In this document: in pieces, positions 20,596 through 31,084 of the stretch
Layout: every line of letters starts with the position of its first letter
Position numbering within the stretch: the first letter of the stretch is position 1
Assembly (NCBI GenBank): GCA_021773035.1
Contig: JAJFKU010000063.1
Span: 124,001-188,000 of the forward strand
DNA from: Woeseiaceae bacterium
GTDB lineage: Bacteria > Pseudomonadota > Gammaproteobacteria > Steroidobacterales > Woeseiaceae
Direction of reading: 5' to 3'
Length of the DNA: 64,000 bases
The notes under the pieces: generated by a model
The model's database searches: none
Seen by the model: only the letters and a program-made list of their open reading frames with translations
Told to the model about the DNA's origin: nothing
Made by a program: the position numbers and the translations under genes

Positions 20596-23500
20596 ATGGA
20601 ACGTAATGATCGAATCGCATCACTAATGCGCACGCTCGATGAGCGCATTGTGCTGCTCGACGGCGCTATGGGTACGATGATCCAGGGCTTCGGCCTCACC
20701 GAGGAGGACTATCGTGGCACGCGTTTTGCGGACTGGCAGCGCGATCTGAAGGGCAACAATGATCTGCTGTCGTTGACGCGGCCCGACATTATTCGCGATA
20801 TCCACAGTCAATTCCTGAAAGCGGGCGCGGATATCATTGAAACCAACACCTTCAATTCGAACGCACCGTCCATGGCCGACTACGGCATGGAAGAGCTGGT
20901 CGCCGAGCTGAACCTGGCGGCAGCAAGGCTGGCGCGCGAATGCGCCGACGCGCACGCGGCCGGAACCGGGGATACGCGCTACGTGGCGGGTGTGCTGGGG
21001 CCGACCAATCGTACGGCGTCGATATCGCCGGATGTCAACGATCCCGGGTTTCGCAACATCAGGTTCGACGAGCTGGCCGAGACCTACCAGAACGCGGCTG
21101 CGGCGCTGATCGAAGGCGGCGTCGACTTCCTGATGATCGAGACCATTTTCGATACGCTGAACGCGAAGGCGGCGATCGTTGGTCTGAAACGCGCGTTCCG
21201 GCAAACCGGTGTTGAGCTGCCGGTCATGATTTCCGGCACGATTACCGACGCGTCCGGGAGGACGCTTTCCGGACAGACGAGTGAAGCGTTCTGGAACTCG
21301 GTGCGCCATATCAAACCGTTCATGATTGGCTTGAACTGTGCGCTGGGGGCGAGTGAACTGCGCCAGTATGTGGCTGAGCTATCGAAACTCGCCGATACGC
21401 GTGTCAGTGCACATCCGAATGCCGGTTTGCCCAACGAGTTTGGCGAATACGATGAAACGCCGGCTGAAATGGCCCAGGTTGTTGGCGAGTTCGCGACCAG
21501 CGGACTGGTGAACCTGGTTGGTGGCTGTTGCGGTACGCGCCCGGACCACATTCGCGCGTTGCGAGATGTGGTCGATGGTGTAGCGCCGAGGCCTGTTCCC
21601 GAGTTACCGATACGGTGCCGCCTGTCGGGCCTTGAACCATTTAACATCGGTCCCGACGATCTGTTCGCGAACGTCGGCGAGCGTTGTAACGTTACGGGGT
21701 CTGCAATCTTCCGTCGACTGATTGAGGCGGACGACTATACCGCTGCAGTTGCTGTTGCGTTGCAGCAGGTCGAAAACGGTGCGCAGATTATTGATGTCAA
21801 CATGGACGAGGGCATGCTCGACTCCGAGAAAGCCATGGTCAGGTTTCTGAACCTGATCGCGTCTGAGCCGGATATCGCGCGCCTGCCATTCATGATCGAC
21901 TCATCGAAGTGGACGGTCATTGAGGCCGGCCTCAAGTGCGTGCAGGGCAAGGCCGTCGTCAACTCGATCAGTCTCAAGGAGGGCGAGGCGTCATTTGTCG
22001 AGCAGGCACAATTGGTTTGCGATTACGGTGCGGCGGTTGTTGTGATGGCCTTCGACGAATCCGGGCAGGCCGACACGGTTGAACGCAAGATCGACATTTG
22101 CAAACGTTCCTACAAAATTCTGGTCGAGCAGGTCGGTCTTGACCCTGCCGATATAATTTTCGATCCGAATATTTTTGCGATCGCGACGGGTATCGAGGAG
22201 CATGCCAGCTACGGCCTGGATTTCATCGAGGCCACCCGCGAAATAAAGAAAGCACTGCCGCACGCGCTGATCAGCGGCGGCGTCAGCAACGTGTCGTTTT
22301 CTTTCCGTGGCAACAACGTGGTACGCGAAGCGATCCATTCAGTCTTCCTATATCACGCGATTCGCGCCGGCATGGACATGGGTATCGTCAACGCAGGCCA
22401 ACTGGCTATCTATGCGGACCTGCCTGACGATTTGCGCAATGCGGTTGAGGATGTGGTGCTCAACAGGGACCCGGAGGGTACCGAGAACCTGCTGGCCGTT
22501 GCCGAAAATTATAAAGACCAAAAGAGCAGTGCGGCAGCCCGCGTCAGGGATTTGTCCTGGCGCGAATTACCCGTCGGCAAGCGGCTGGAACATGCCCTGG
22601 TCAACGGTATTGACGAGTATGTCATCGACGATACGGAGGAAGCTCGCCAGGCGACCGACAGGCCGCTGGATGTTATCGAAGGGCCGTTGATGTCGGGTAT
22701 GAACGTCGTCGGTGATCTTTTCGGCGATGGCAAAATGTTCCTGCCGCAGGTGGTTAAGTCGGCCCGTGTGATGAAAAGGGCGGTCAGTCACCTCGTGCCG
22801 TTCATCGAAGATGAGAAAGACGGCGAGCGACGCTCCAACGGCAAGATCGTCATGGCCACGGTAAAAGGAGATGTACACGACATCGGCAAGAATATCGTTG
22901 GCGTCGTGCTGCAATGCAACAACTTCGAAGTTGTCGACCTCGGTGTAATGGTGTCCTGCGAGAAGATACTGGAAGCGGCGCGGCGTGAGGAGGCGGATAT
23001 CATTGGTTTGTCCGGGCTCATCACCCCATCGCTCGACGAGATGGTACATGTCGCCAGCGAAATGCAGCGACTCGACTACGAGCTGCCGCTGTTGATCGGC
23101 GGGGCAACGACATCGCCGGCGCATACGGCGGTAAAGATTGAGCCGAAGTATGAAGGTCCGGTTGTCTACGTTAAGGATGCTTCTCGATCTGTCGGCGTTG
23201 CACAGGCCCTCATCGAGCCGGGCACACGCGATGCGCTGGTCGATAAGACTCGTAAGGACAATGCGCGCCGCCGCGATCAACACGCAAACAAGAGCCGCTT
23301 GTCGCCGCAGCTCTCGATTAACGAGGCGCGGGTAGGCAAGCATGGATGCGACTGGGAAAATTATTCGGCGCCGCTACCGACGTTTACCGGGACACGCGTA
23401 TTCGACGATATCGACCTGAACGAGCTGCGCGATTACATCGACTGGATGCCGTTTTTTAATGCCTGGGAATTTCACGGCAAGTTCCCGCAGATACTGACCG

Positions 23501-24309
23501 ATGCGACTGTGGGAGAGGCCGCGACGGCCTTATTCAATGATGCTACGAGCATGCTGGAACAGATTATCGAAGAGCAGTGGCTGCGTGCACGGGCAGTCAT
23601 CGGTTTTTATCCGGCCAACTGCGTGGATCATGACGATATCGTTGTCTACGACGATGCCGGCAGAAAGTCGTCTTCCCACCGCCTTTGCCACCTGCGCCAG
23701 CAACGCTCGAAAGCGGCCGGACACGCGCAGGGATGTCTCGCCGACTTCGTCGCACCGGAGGGCAGCGGCGTCCCGGACCATATCGGTGCTTTTGCCGTGA
23801 CTGCCGGCATTGGTATCGACGAGCATGTTGCGCGCTTCGAAAAGGATCATGACGACTACAGCTCGATTGTCCTCAAAGCGCTGGCCGACCGGCTTGCCGA
23901 GGCGGCCGCCGAGTATCTGCATGCGCGCGTGCGCAGGGAATTCTGGGCCTATGAACCGGATGAGGAACTCAGCAGCAGCGAACTGATTGCGGAAAAATAC
24001 CGCGGTATTCGTCCGGCGCCGGGTTATCCCGCTTGTCCCGACCACACCGAGAAGGGCACCTTGTGGGAGATGCTGGAGGTCGAGTCCAGCATTGGCCTGA
24101 AGTTGACGGATTCCTACGCGATGTTCCCGACAGCCGCGGTTAGTGGCTGGTACTTCGCGCATCCGGATGCGAAGTACTTTGCGGTCGGCAAGGTCGGTCG
24201 CGATCAGCTGACGTCCTACGCCAAGCGAAAAGGCATGAGTGTTGCCGAAGCGGAGCGATGGCTGGCCCCCAATCTTGGTTACGAGCCCGACGAGGCCAGC
24301 GCCGCGTAG
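20596..24309 (+). CDS. metH: Cobalamin-dependent methionine synthase
   Basis: MetH moves the methyl of 5-methyl-THF to homocysteine through cobalamin. I start at the ATG at 20596 (1237 residues); the track's 20548 overlaps metF. Domains in order: homocysteine barrel with zinc ligands (NCALGA, ~C248; [10 protein letters not shown], ~C310/C311), pterin barrel (GERCNVTGS), B12 cap, Rossmann B12 domain with [11 protein letters not shown] (axial His ~761) and [13 protein letters not shown], and the C-terminal reactivation domain (TLWEMLEVE, ending LGYEPDEA). All domains are full length. Activity requires B12. Confidence 0.98.
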   Translation: MERNDRIASLMRTLDERIVLLDGAMGTMIQGFGLTEEDYRGTRFADWQRDLKGNNDLLSLTRPDIIRDIHSQFLKAGADIIETNTFNSNAPSMADYGMEELVAELNLAAARLARECADAHAAGTGDTRYVAGVLGPTNRTASISPDVNDPGFRNIRFDELAETYQNAAAALIEGGVDFLMIETIFDTLNAKAAIVGLKRAFRQTGVELPVMISGTITDASGRTLSGQTSEAFWNSVRHIKPFMIGLNCALGASELRQYVAELSKLADTRVSAHPNAGLPNEFGEYDETPAEMAQVVGEFATSGLVNLVGGCCGTRPDHIRALRDVVDGVAPRPVPELPIRCRLSGLEPFNIGPDDLFANVGERCNVTGSAIFRRLIEADDYTAAVAVALQQVENGAQIIDVNMDEGMLDSEKAMVRFLNLIASEPDIARLPFMIDSSKWTVIEAGLKCVQGKAVVNSISLKEGEASFVEQAQLVCDYGAAVVVMAFDESGQADTVERKIDICKRSYKILVEQVGLDPADIIFDPNIFAIATGIEEHASYGLDFIEATREIKKALPHALISGGVSNVSFSFRGNNVVREAIHSVFLYHAIRAGMDMGIVNAGQLAIYADLPDDLRNAVEDVVLNRDPEGTENLLAVAENYKDQKSSAAARVRDLSWRELPVGKRLEHALVNGIDEYVIDDTEEARQATDRPLDVIEGPLMSGMNVVGDLFGDGKMFLPQVVKSARVMKRAVSHLVPFIEDEKDGERRSNGKIVMATVKGDVHDIGKNIVGVVLQCNNFEVVDLGVMVSCEKILEAARREEADIIGLSGLITPSLDEMVHVASEMQRLDYELPLLIGGATTSPAHTAVKIEPKYEGPVVYVKDASRSVGVAQALIEPGTRDALVDKTRKDNARRRDQHANKSRLSPQLSINEARVGKHGCDWENYSAPLPTFTGTRVFDDIDLNELRDYIDWMPFFNAWEFHGKFPQILTDATVGEAATALFNDATSMLEQIIEEQWLRARAVIGFYPANCVDHDDIVVYDDAGRKSSSHRLCHLRQQRSKAAGHAQGCLADFVAPEGSGVPDHIGAFAVTAGIGIDEHVARFEKDHDDYSSIVLKALADRLAEAAAEYLHARVRREFWAYEPDEELSSSELIAEKYRGIRPAPGYPACPDHTEKGTLWEMLEVESSIGLKLTDSYAMFPTAAVSGWYFAHPDAKYFAVGKVGRDQLTSYAKRKGMSVAEAERWLAPNLGYEPDEASAA

Positions 24310-24359
24310 TTTTTCGGGCGTTTTGGCGGGCATGATTCTGCGAGAACTTCAAAACTCGC

Positions 24360-24389
24360 TTGACATGTGTAATCAGAATGTCTATTCTG
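24360..24389 (+). promoter_or_regulatory. TetR promoter with embedded operator
   Basis: TTGACA (24360-24365), a 17-base spacer and TATTCT (24383-24388) form a strong promoter. The palindrome CAGAATGTCTATTCTG (24374-24389) covers the spacer and the -10. The same half-site recurs at 24994-25017. The predicted start of transcription is at or next to the ATG at 24396, suggesting a leaderless mRNA. Confidence 0.75.
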
Positions 24390-24395
24390 TTTTGC

Positions 24396-24977
24396 ATGGT
24401 CAGAACACGCACATTCGATCCGGCAACCGCTCTGACGCAGGTCGTGGACCTGTTTTCGTCCAAGGGCTACTCGGAAACCTCAATGGAAGACATCGTCAAG
24501 GCGACCGGCGTGAGCCGTTATGGCCTTTACGGCACGTTTGGCACCAAACGCGAGTTGTTTGAACAGGCGCTGGATCGTTACGCGGACAGTATGGGCAAGC
24601 AGGCCTTTCTGCGTTTGCTGGAACCTGACGCGTCCCTCGATAACATTCGGGCGATATTCAAGGAGCGCGTGAGCGACATGTGCTGCGAGGAAGAGAGTAA
24701 GGGCTGTCTGTTTATCCATACAGCGATGGAACTGGCGCCCAAGGACGATGATCTGCGAGATGTTTTACAGCGCTTCATGCGACGCATGAGCAAGTTGTTC
24801 TCAGTCGGGCTGGAGTCCGCCAAAGCGAAGGGCGAAGTTCGCGCGGAGCTGGATGTGATCGCAGCCGGAGACCTTTTGACCAGCACGATGTTTGGCCTCG
24901 CCGTACTGGGCCGCAGTGGGTTCTCGCGCGAAGTCCTGGACGGCATTGTGGAGAACACGCTGAGGGCCATGCGCTAA
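24396..24977 (+). CDS. TetR-family transcriptional regulator
   Basis: From the ATG at 24396 the protein has 193 residues. The N-terminal HTH (FSSKGYSETSMEDIVKATGVS, then YGLYGTFGTKRELFEQAL) is the TetR type of the AcrR/NemR-like branch. The ligand domain has several Cys residues (DMCCEEESKGCLF), so a redox or electrophile signal is possible, as in NemR, but this is inference. The gene is preceded by a palindrome inside its own promoter and followed by a longer palindrome before the next gene, so it probably represses both. It starts too close to the -10 for a ribosome site. Confidence 0.9.
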   Translation: MVRTRTFDPATALTQVVDLFSSKGYSETSMEDIVKATGVSRYGLYGTFGTKRELFEQALDRYADSMGKQAFLRLLEPDASLDNIRAIFKERVSDMCCEEESKGCLFIHTAMELAPKDDDLRDVLQRFMRRMSKLFSVGLESAKAKGEVRAELDVIAAGDLLTSTMFGLAVLGRSGFSREVLDGIVENTLRAMR

Positions 24978-24993
24978 GACCTTTTTTTTGAGC

Positions 24994-25017
24994 AAATCAG
25001 AACGATCGTTCTGATTT
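24994..25017. promoter_or_regulatory. Perfect 24-bp palindrome, predicted TetR operator
   Basis: The core CAGAACGATCGTTCTG is flanked by AAAT/ATTT and is perfectly symmetric over 24 bases. It matches the TetR-promoter palindrome in both CAGAA/TTCTG arms with the same spacing, and lies 21 bases before the next ATG. Confidence 0.8.
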
Positions 25018-25038
25018 TTACGTATAGGGAGTAGAACC

Positions 25039-25374
25039 ATGAAGATAAACAAGCAAGCAGTATTACTGGCCGTTGCGGGCCTGGTAGTTTCCTCCGGCGC
25101 GTCGGCGATGCCGGGTTTTTCCGATCCGGCACCGATGAGCAGTATTCAGGTCTGTGTCGCTGAGATCGGCGAGCGGGCGAACTACGACGGTGCGGTTCGT
25201 GTGCGCCACGATGTGAATTCGAAGGAGCGCCGCGTCAGTGGGCACAAGATCATGATCGACACGACAGTATTCGGTGCCGATGGCAATGAGGTCATTCGCG
25301 CGTACGCGACCGTGTGTGCCGTCTCGGATCAGTCGGAAACGAAGAAGTTCAGATTCCGGGAAAAGAGCATATAG
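25039..25374 (+). CDS. Small exported protein of unknown function
   Basis: This 111-residue protein begins with a clear Sec signal (MKINKQAVLLAVAGLVVSSG, cleavage after ASA) and starts 8 bases after GGGAG. The mature part is about 88 residues with two Cys residues (one near the N-terminus, one in AYATVCAVS), which could form a disulfide, and a basic C-terminus. I recognise no family. The 24-bp palindrome directly upstream makes it the probable target of the adjacent TetR regulator, so it may be a stress-response protein of the periplasm. Confidence 0.8.
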   Translation: MKINKQAVLLAVAGLVVSSGASAMPGFSDPAPMSSIQVCVAEIGERANYDGAVRVRHDVNSKERRVSGHKIMIDTTVFGADGNEVIRAYATVCAVSDQSETKKFRFREKSI

Positions 25375-25401
25375 GGATGCGGCTGACAAAGCCGCTGGTT
25401 G

Positions 25402-26346
25402 TCACAGCGATAGCGTGACGACCAGCGGCAGGTGGTCGGAACCGATACTCTGTCCGACCTTCGCGTCCGTCACGGTAATGTCCGCCGACACCAGTGCGTG
25501 ATCGATAGGAATCATGGCGAACGGCAGGAATGTCGGCCACGTCGGCAGCACGCCGAAGCCCCTTCGCACGTTTTTCAAGCCGGTCTTTTGCTCCAGCTCT
25601 TGGTATCGCGTATCCCAGATGCTGGCATTGAAATCCCCCATCAGTACGACGCTGCCATCGATTTTCTGTATGGCTGCGGCGACGCTTTCCAACTGCTCGT
25701 TTCTGGATTCGTATAAGTACTCGCCCAGCGGAACCGTGGGATGAGTGCTGACTATCGTTACCGGCTTGTCGTCGACGGTTATCGTTGCAAAGATGGTCGG
25801 GTATCCGCGCGGCGGGAGATCGATATGCCGTATCGAGTCGAACGGTATTTTAGAGAACGCCGCAATCCCGAAATGGCCGAGGCGAGGTTCAGCATAGACA
25901 TAGGGATAATCAGCGAGCTGCTTCTTCGTGGCCAATACCCATTCGGCCGTAATTTCCTGCAGGATAAACACGTCCGGGTCTTCTGCGGCGATGAGTTCAT
26001 CGAGCCGCCAATAGTCTTCGTTGAGCGAATACACATTGGCATGCACAAGCTTCAGGTTTGCCGGACTGTTTGCCTTTTCGGCGGCCGGTAAATACCAGCC
26101 AACGATAAAGCTGCCGTTGAACACCGTTGTTAACAGCAGCGCTGCAGCTATGAGGGGCCGCTTCATAAAAGCGAATGACAACAGCAGCAGAGCAGAGACG
26201 ACGAAATACTGCAGTCGAAAGTGCGAGAATAATTCGATATTGCGGTGCGGGATGTCCAGGCCTGTTGCAACGGAAAATACAATCGTCAGAAATGCGCTGG
26301 CCTGCAGCAAGCCGGAAACACTTATCTTGCGGTTTTTTTTGCGCAT
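25402..26346 (-). CDS. Membrane-anchored endonuclease/exonuclease/phosphatase family protein
   Basis: The 314-residue protein has two to three N-terminal hydrophobic segments (residues ~12-85) and then an EEP (DNase I-like) domain. Motifs seen: FILQEIT (metal Glu), GHFGIAAFSK, STHPTVPLGEYLYESRNEQL, MGDFNAS and the terminal GSDHLPLVVTL. The catalytic domain probably faces the periplasm. The substrate (nucleic acid, phospholipid or phosphoester) cannot be told from sequence. It starts inside the end of the moeB-like gene (25-base overlap). Confidence 0.85.
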   Translation of the reverse strand: MRKKNRKISVSGLLQASAFLTIVFSVATGLDIPHRNIELFSHFRLQYFVVSALLLLSFAFMKRPLIAAALLLTTVFNGSFIVGWYLPAAEKANSPANLKLVHANVYSLNEDYWRLDELIAAEDPDVFILQEITAEWVLATKKQLADYPYVYAEPRLGHFGIAAFSKIPFDSIRHIDLPPRGYPTIFATITVDDKPVTIVSTHPTVPLGEYLYESRNEQLESVAAAIQKIDGSVVLMGDFNASIWDTRYQELEQKTGLKNVRRGFGVLPTWPTFLPFAMIPIDHALVSADITVTDAKVGQSIGSDHLPLVVTLSL

Positions 26347-27062
26347 GCCGGGCAGCCCTCGCGTTTTTGGAGTTTTACGGAACGAAAATCTGCCGCAGCG
26401 GCATCGTAAAGCCGCAACACTGAGGTATCGGAATCCAGGCCGGCAAAGTACTTGAGTGCCTCGACGGCCATCAAAGTGCCGATCACGGCCGGAACCGGAG
26501 ACAGCACGCCATTGCCGGCGCAGCTATCCAGCGACTCGTCGGCCTCGGCGTACAGACAGCGATAACACGGCCCGGTGTCGAAATCCGGGCCGAAAACTGC
26601 CAGCTGACCCTCGAGTCGAATTGCCGCTCCGGAAATCAGCCGGCGGCCCGCCGAGACGCAGGCGTCGTTTAGTTGAAATCGGGTCGCGAAGTTGTCGCAG
26701 CCGTCCAGAACCAGCTGGGATGACTCAAGTGCTGCCGACAATGCCGCATCGTCAAGCCGTTGTTCGACCGCGTTGACGCTGATATTGGGGTTGAGTTCGC
26801 GGAGTCGCCGTGCGGCGACCTCAACTTTGGGTTTGCCGATATCGGCCGGTGTGTACAGCACCTGCCGCGCAAGGTTGGTTTCATCGACAGTGTCGAAGTC
26901 CACAATGGTCAGATGACCGATGCCGCTGCTGGCGAGATAGGTTGCCGCGGCACAACCGATACCGCCGGCACCGATAAGCAATACGGTGCCGGCGGCGATA
27001 CGTCGCTGACCTTCGCTGCCGACCTCGGTGAGAGCAAGATGTCGGGCATCGCGGTGCAGCAT
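26322..27062 (-). CDS. moeB: MoeB/ThiF-family adenylyltransferase
   Basis: E1-like enzymes of this family adenylate the C-terminal glycine of MoaD or ThiS for sulfur transfer. The 246 residues contain the ATP loop GAGGIGCAAATYLASSGIG, the acidic DFDTVDETNLARQ, the DGCDNFATRF loop and a zinc site made of CYRC and CPAC. The N-terminus aligns with the usual RHLALTEVG. Choice between MoeB and ThiF is not possible here. It sits five bases after ppiB. Confidence 0.9.
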   Translation of the reverse strand: MLHRDARHLALTEVGSEGQRRIAAGTVLLIGAGGIGCAAATYLASSGIGHLTIVDFDTVDETNLARQVLYTPADIGKPKVEVAARRLRELNPNISVNAVEQRLDDAALSAALESSQLVLDGCDNFATRFQLNDACVSAGRRLISGAAIRLEGQLAVFGPDFDTGPCYRCLYAEADESLDSCAGNGVLSPVPAVIGTLMAVEALKYFAGLDSDTSVLRLYDAAAADFRSVKLQKREGCPACAKKTAR

Positions 27063-27067
27063 ATCTT

Positions 27068-27553
27068 CTACTCGTCGATTGTGACTTCGGTAATCGTCAC
27101 GGGGTCGAGCGGCACATCCTGATGGCCGCCCCGATTGCCGGTTGGCAGAGCGCCAATCGCGTCAACCACATCCATACCTTCGCTGACCCGGCCAAATACA
27201 GCATAGCCGAAGTCCCGGCCGCCGTGATTGAGGAAGTCGTTGCTGGTCAGGTTGATGAAAAATTGCGAAGTCGCGCTGTCGACGACGCCGGTTCTCGCCA
27301 TGGCCAGTGTGCCGCGCTCGTTCGACTCGCCGTTGTCCGCCTCGTTCTTGATCGGGTCGCGGGTCGGTTTGGACTGCATGTCTTCGTCCATGCCACCGCA
27401 CTGAATCATGAAGTTCGGAATAACGCGGTGAAAGATTGTACCGTCGAAGTGCCCGTCCTGAACGTACAGGCGAAAATTCTCGCAGGAAATCGGCGCTTTC
27501 TCCTCGAACAGCTCAATGCCGATGTCGCCGTGATTTGTTTTGATCGTGATCAT
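27068..27553 (-). CDS. ppiB: Peptidyl-prolyl cis-trans isomerase (cyclophilin)
   Basis: The ATG at 27553 gives 161 residues without a signal peptide, so a cytosolic PpiB type. Active-site segments: [32 protein letters not shown] and [17 protein letters not shown]. An insertion after GGMDED ([23 protein letters not shown]) is the loop common in proteobacterial cyclophilins. The track start at 27565 is a TTG. It is in a minus-strand run with prmC upstream and moeB downstream. Confidence 0.95.
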   Translation of the reverse strand: MITIKTNHGDIGIELFEEKAPISCENFRLYVQDGHFDGTIFHRVIPNFMIQCGGMDEDMQSKPTRDPIKNEADNGESNERGTLAMARTGVVDSATSQFFINLTSNDFLNHGGRDFGYAVFGRVSEGMDVVDAIGALPTGNRGGHQDVPLDPVTITEVTIDE

Positions 27554-27582
27554 GATGTCTCGCAAAGTTAATAGGTGCGCGC

Positions 27583-28419
27583 TTATGTACCATTCCGGTG
27601 AGCTACTGTCACGCGGGGTTTGCCCGCGAGGTCGTTATGGCAAGTGACATCGACCCAGCCGCTGGCCTTCAGGATATCGGCTACCTGTCTCTGTTGCTCG
27701 GCGCCATGCTCCAGCATGAGCCAGCCCTTCTCGCCGGCGATACGCGGACAATCTGCTGCCAGAACTCGAATATCGTCCAGACCGTCGGGGCCTGCGGTCA
27801 ATGCCTCAAGCGGTTCGAATGTCAGCTTGTCCAGTGCGTCGTCGTCTTCCCGGATGTAGGGTGGATTGGAAACGATGAGGTCGTACTTCCGGCCGTGGAT
27901 TTCCGCTGTCCAGTCGGCGCGGACGAACGTTATGTTGGCGAGACTCAGCTGTCGCGCGTTTTCTTTGGCAACCATCAATGTCACGTCGCTGTGGTCGCTG
28001 GCGGTTACAGCGCACAGCGGTCGCTCGCTCGCAATGGCAATGGCGATGGCGCCGCTGCCGGTGCCTAAATCCAGGACCTCGCTGGCCGCGTCTTTCGGAA
28101 TCTCGCCCAGCGCAAGCTCGACCAGAAGCTCCGTTTCAGCGCGCGGAATAAGCGTTGCCGGACTCACTTGCAGCGGTATCGACCAGAACTCCTGCGTTCC
28201 CGTGATATAGGCGATCGGCTCGCCTAGCGCCCGCCGCTGCAGCAGGGCTTCAAATCGCTCCAGACTCAGGCGGTCGAGTTCATCTTCCGGATGAGCGAAC
28301 AGGTAGCTGCGCGGCATGTCGATTGACAGACATAGCAGAATCTCGGCATCGAGCCGTGGCGATTCGCTGCTGGTCGACAGCCGTTCTACCGCGTCCGCGA
28401 TGGCAGCATCCAGTCTCAT
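27583..28419 (-). CDS. prmC: Release factor glutamine methyltransferase
   Basis: PrmC methylates the GGQ glutamine of release factors RF1 and RF2. The ATG at 28419 gives 278 residues; the track's 28431 is a GTG. The N-terminal helical domain ([20 protein letters not shown]) is followed by the methyltransferase fold with [27 protein letters not shown] and the catalytic NPPYI. In many relatives it follows prfA directly; here the prfA-hemA pair lies 5 kb away, beyond an inserted plus-strand block. Confidence 0.96.
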   Translation of the reverse strand: MRLDAAIADAVERLSTSSESPRLDAEILLCLSIDMPRSYLFAHPEDELDRLSLERFEALLQRRALGEPIAYITGTQEFWSIPLQVSPATLIPRAETELLVELALGEIPKDAASEVLDLGTGSGAIAIAIASERPLCAVTASDHSDVTLMVAKENARQLSLANITFVRADWTAEIHGRKYDLIVSNPPYIREDDDALDKLTFEPLEALTAGPDGLDDIRVLAADCPRIAGEKGWLMLEHGAEQQRQVADILKASGWVDVTCHNDLAGKPRVTVAHRNGT

Positions 28420-28464
28420 GTCCGTGTACACTCGCCAAAAATTACCAATGTAACTGATGCGCCC

Positions 28465-29826
28465 ATGAACGTGTATTCCAACATTCTGGATATGGTCGGT
28501 AAAACGCCGATGCTCGAAGTCACCAACATCGACACCGGGCTCTGTCGTCTGTTCCTGAAGCTCGAGCTGATGAATCCCGGTGGCTCCATTAAGGACCGTA
28601 TCGGCATATCGATGATCGAACGAGCCGAGCAGCGCGGCGATATCAAGCCTGGCGATACTCTCGTCGAGGCGACAGCCGGCAATACCGGTCTTGGTCTCGC
28701 GCTGGTTGCCGCGCGCAAGGGCTATCGACTGGTATTGGTGCTACCCGACAAGATGAGTCAGGAGAAGATATTTAATCTGCGCGCCATGGGGGCAGAGGTT
28801 GTGCTGACTCGTTCGGATGTAGGTCGCGGGCACCCGGAGTACTACCAGGACCTCGGTAGGCGCATCGCCGACGAGCAGGGTGCCTATTTCATCAATCAAT
28901 TCGGCAACCCGGATAATCCGCTGGCGCACGAAACCACCACTGCGCCGGAGATCGTCGAGCAAATGGGCGGCGATCTCGATGCGATAGTGCTGGGTGTCGG
29001 TTCAAGCGGCACTGTAACCGGTATCGGCAGCTATCTCGCGGCACATGCACCCGATGTCGATCTGGTACTCGCCGATCCTGTGGGTTCAGTGCTGACCGAC
29101 TACATCAACAAAGGCGAACTCGGCGCAGGCGGGAGCTGGCTGGTCGAAGGTATCGGCGAGGACTTCATTCCCGATATCGCAAATTTCGACAAGGTAACGA
29201 AGGCGTATGCGATTAGCGACGCTGAATCGTTCGCGGCCGCACGCGAGCTGTTGCGTAAAGAGGGTGTGCTAGCCGGCTCGTCGTCCGGAACCTGCCTGGC
29301 CGCGGCGCTCAAGTTCTGTCGTGAGCAAACAGAGGCGAAAACTGTCGTCACGTTTGCCTGCGATACCGGCAACAAATATCTGTCGAAGCTATTCAACGAT
29401 TTCTGGATGGAGGATCAGGGCTTCATCGAGAGAGAGAAATTCGATGACCTCAGGGATCTCGTCGGTCGGCCGCACGGTGAGCGGGCTACGATTACCGTCG
29501 GGCCCGACGACATACTGACCACGGCGCACAATCGCCTGCGCAATGCCGGCTTCTCGCAGTTGCCGGTTATGAACGAAGGCGAACTGGTGGGGGTAGTGAC
29601 GGAAGACGCGATCATTCAGTTTGTGTACGGTAAACCGGAGCTGATGACGGCGCCCGTGCAGGACGCGATGGAGTCGGCGTTTATCAAGCTGGATCGCAGC
29701 GAGAGTCTCAACAACCTGGTTGCTATGCTGCGCGTGCAGCCGTACGCGGCCATCATGGACGGCGACGAATTCATGGGTCTGATTACACGCTCGGACGTTC
29801 TGAATTACCTGCGCCGCCAAATGTGA
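28465..29826 (+). CDS. Cystathionine beta-synthase
   Basis: The enzyme condenses serine and homocysteine to cystathionine with PLP. The 453 residues contain the PLP lysine in NPGGSIKDRIG, the TAGNTGLGLALVA loop, GVGSSGTVTGIG phosphate loop and SSSGTCLAAAL, then a pair of C-terminal CBS domains (residues ~335-453; RNAGFSQLPVMNEGELVGVV, GLITRSDVLNYL) that could bind an adenosyl ligand. The N-terminal heme domain of animal CBS is absent. It is 12 bases before the cystathionine lyase gene, forming a reverse-transsulfuration pair. Confidence 0.93.
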   Translation: MNVYSNILDMVGKTPMLEVTNIDTGLCRLFLKLELMNPGGSIKDRIGISMIERAEQRGDIKPGDTLVEATAGNTGLGLALVAARKGYRLVLVLPDKMSQEKIFNLRAMGAEVVLTRSDVGRGHPEYYQDLGRRIADEQGAYFINQFGNPDNPLAHETTTAPEIVEQMGGDLDAIVLGVGSSGTVTGIGSYLAAHAPDVDLVLADPVGSVLTDYINKGELGAGGSWLVEGIGEDFIPDIANFDKVTKAYAISDAESFAAARELLRKEGVLAGSSSGTCLAAALKFCREQTEAKTVVTFACDTGNKYLSKLFNDFWMEDQGFIEREKFDDLRDLVGRPHGERATITVGPDDILTTAHNRLRNAGFSQLPVMNEGELVGVVTEDAIIQFVYGKPELMTAPVQDAMESAFIKLDRSESLNNLVAMLRVQPYAAIMDGDEFMGLITRSDVLNYLRRQM

Positions 29827-29838
29827 GGTTAATCATCT

Positions 29839-30999
29839 ATGGCGGATAAGGACAGCAAGCGCGCGTTCGCAACGCGAACCATTCATGCGGGCCAGGTGCC
29901 CGATCCGACGACCGGTGCCATCATGCAGCCGATCTATGCGACATCGACCTATGTTCAGACCAGTCCCGGCGTGCACCAGGGCTACGAATACTCACGGACG
30001 CAGAACCCTACGCGCATGGCCTATGAGCGCTGCGTCGCCGATCTTGAGTCAGGTACACATGGATTCGCCTTCGCCTCCGGCATGGCGGCGACAGGAACAC
30101 TGCTCGAACTTATCGACAGCGGCAGCCATGTAGTTGCGATGGATGACTTGTACGGCGGCACCCGAAGACTGTTTGCCGATGTTCGGAAGCGTAGCTCGGG
30201 GCTGAAGTTCAGCTTTGTGGACATGACGGATCTCGATGCGCTGGAGTCCGCTTTTACAAGCGATACCAAGATGGTGTGGCTGGAAACACCAACGAATCCG
30301 CTGCTGAAGATCGTCGATCTCGAAGCGGTTGTCGCGATAGCGAAACAACACGATGCTGTCGTTGTTGTCGACAATACCTTCGCGACACCGGCACTGCAGC
30401 GGCCGTTGGAGTACGGTGCCGATATTGTCATGCACTCGGCTACCAAGTTCATTAACGGCCATTCCGACATGGTGGGTGGCATTGCAGTAACGGCGAACGA
30501 CGAACTGGCGGAGCGAATCGGCTATCTGCAAAATTCGATCGGAGCGGTGTCGGGACCGTTCGACAGTTTTCTGGCGCTGCGCGGTTTGAAAACACTCGAC
30601 GTTCGCATGCAGCGTCATTGCAGCAGTTCGATGGTGATCGCAGAGTGGCTGGAAAGCGATGCGCGCGTCGAGCGCGTTTTGTATCCGGGGTTGTCGTCAC
30701 ATCCGCAGCACGAACTCGCCGTCAAACAGATGGACGGCTTTGGCGGCATCGTGACGTTCTTTGTAAAGGGCGATGTCGAAAATGCGCGCAACTTTCTCGA
30801 ACGTTGCGAGATTTTTGCGTTGGCAGAAAGTCTCGGCGGTGTAGAAAGCCTGGTGAATCATCCCGCGATCATGACGCATGCGAGCGTACCCGAGGATGTG
30901 CGTGCAGAGCTCGGTATCAGCGACCAGCTGATTCGCCTGTCGGTCGGTATTGAATCGCTGGACGACCTGATAGCCGACATCGATCAGGCGCTGGGCTGA
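29839..30999 (+). CDS. Cystathionine gamma-lyase/gamma-synthase family enzyme
   Basis: This 386-residue fold-type I PLP enzyme has [49 protein letters not shown] and the PLP lysine in [15 protein letters not shown]. The C-terminus [21 protein letters not shown] is standard. Pairing with cystathionine beta-synthase argues for gamma-lyase: cleavage of cystathionine to cysteine, ammonia and 2-oxobutyrate. With MetH nearby, homocysteine can go either to methionine or to cysteine. A gamma-synthase role cannot be excluded. Confidence 0.92.
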   Translation: MADKDSKRAFATRTIHAGQVPDPTTGAIMQPIYATSTYVQTSPGVHQGYEYSRTQNPTRMAYERCVADLESGTHGFAFASGMAATGTLLELIDSGSHVVAMDDLYGGTRRLFADVRKRSSGLKFSFVDMTDLDALESAFTSDTKMVWLETPTNPLLKIVDLEAVVAIAKQHDAVVVVDNTFATPALQRPLEYGADIVMHSATKFINGHSDMVGGIAVTANDELAERIGYLQNSIGAVSGPFDSFLALRGLKTLDVRMQRHCSSSMVIAEWLESDARVERVLYPGLSSHPQHELAVKQMDGFGGIVTFFVKGDVENARNFLERCEIFALAESLGGVESLVNHPAIMTHASVPEDVRAELGISDQLIRLSVGIESLDDLIADIDQALG

Positions 31000-31084
31000 C
31001 CTGAAGGGCCGCGGCCTCCGTAACGCTCGCCCAAAGGTGTAAACTGGGGGAGTAGGCGGGGAACAACAGCCACGGAGCCTGGAA

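Noticed and set aside
22567-23343. 258-codon minus-strand ORF inside metH
   Set aside because: The plus frame encodes a clear MetH B12 domain. The minus frame has no family signature.
23530-24333. 267-codon minus-strand ORF opposite the metH reactivation domain
   Set aside because: It is a shadow of the conserved MetH C-terminus.
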